The notes under the pieces were generated by a model. That model saw nothing but the letters and a program-made list of their open reading frames with translations, ran no database searches and was not told where the DNA came from. Below are positions 35,075-35,205 of a stretch of 35,205 nt of DNA, one piece after another. A program made the translations under genes and the position numbers. The DNA is taken from NCBI GenBank assembly GCA_022823085.1, contig JAJDXV010000181.1, forward strand, positions 1 through 35,205, written 5' to 3'. Every line of letters begins with the position of its first letter. Position 1 is the stretch's first letter. The DNA is from Candidatus Poribacteria bacterium (GTDB lineage Bacteria > Poribacteria > WGA-4E > WGA-3G).

Positions 35075-35205
35075 CTATCCGCTTTGATTTTGTGGGTATA
35101 GTCTTTTTAGTTTGATGCGTGCGTCCTTCGTGGTCCAACGCCAATCCACCTTGTTCGCCGTCTGATTGCGATGCTTCTGCCAAGCTTCTGCCTCTGACCG
35201 GAGCG
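35075..35205 (-). pseudogene. C-terminal end of an IS630-type transposase, continuing beyond the window
   Basis: The minus frame from the window edge reads SEAEAWQKHRNQ, then NKVDWRWTTKDARIKLKRLYP and a stop at 35075. This is the characteristic end of IS630-family transposases (WRxTTxDARIKLKRLYP). Because the window cuts it, its completeness is unknown. Its stop codon abuts the truncated WD40 gene; IS630 elements insert at TA dinucleotides, and CTAGT near the junction would suit that. Confidence 0.7.

Overview
The window looks like a chromosomal piece of a Candidatus Poribacteria-type or Planctomycetes-like bacterium. This is inferred from gene content and not from a marker-gene phylogeny. 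The signs are two formylglycine sulfatases, a DUF1549/DUF1553 protein next to a DUF1501 protein, a planctomycete-type cytochrome fused to WD40 repeats, several WD40 and YCF48 propeller proteins, a sigma factor with a membrane-anchored output domain, and many short dispersed repeats and IS scars. There is no rRNA or tRNA gene that I can see.

Layout. 1-93: tail of an IS1595-type transposase. 229-5338: catabolic and housekeeping genes (alpha/beta hydrolase; on the minus strand an enolase-superfamily dehydratase followed by lysA; a sulfatase). 5440-10431: a restriction-modification region. It holds an apparently intact type II pair (PD-(D/E)XK nuclease plus D12-class adenine methylase), a SNF2 helicase remnant, a VWA protein, a truncated Uma2 gene, and a C5 cytosine methylase whose stop codon overlaps the start of a 53-residue HaeII-like endonuclease remnant, itself followed by a scrap of a second C5 methylase. 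10541-16600: a 1373-residue lipoprotein-like YCF48 propeller protein, a polytopic membrane protein and a YceI protein, all on the minus strand.

17164-31317 is plus-strand. It opens with the most striking gene of the window: a secreted cytochrome c/WD40 protein whose apparent stop codon is an in-frame TGA exactly at the first cysteine of a heavy-metal-associated (HMA) GMTCxxC motif. The frame continues for a complete HMA domain, and a bacterial SECIS-like hairpin lies just downstream of the TGA. I read this as a selenoprotein (GMT-Sec-GAC). It is followed by a sulfatase, a solitary DNA methyltransferase, a secreted GATase-like protein, a WD40 protein, the DUF1549/1553 - DUF1501 - pre-peptidase-domain trio, and tgt (tRNA queuosine pathway). 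The trio genes and tgt are separated by inverted-repeat elements.

31331-35205: an IS1595-family element with a nonsense-mutated transposase, a repeat cluster, an ECF sigma factor fused through a membrane segment to a degenerate endonuclease/exonuclease/phosphatase-like domain, and a WD40 gene cut at its 5' end by an IS630-type transposase tail that runs off the window.

Themes: cell-surface or periplasmic degradation of sulfated or complex substrates (sulfatases, PSD-type trio, propellers), turnover of restriction systems leaving partial genes, and a probable selenocysteine-containing metal-binding multidomain protein.
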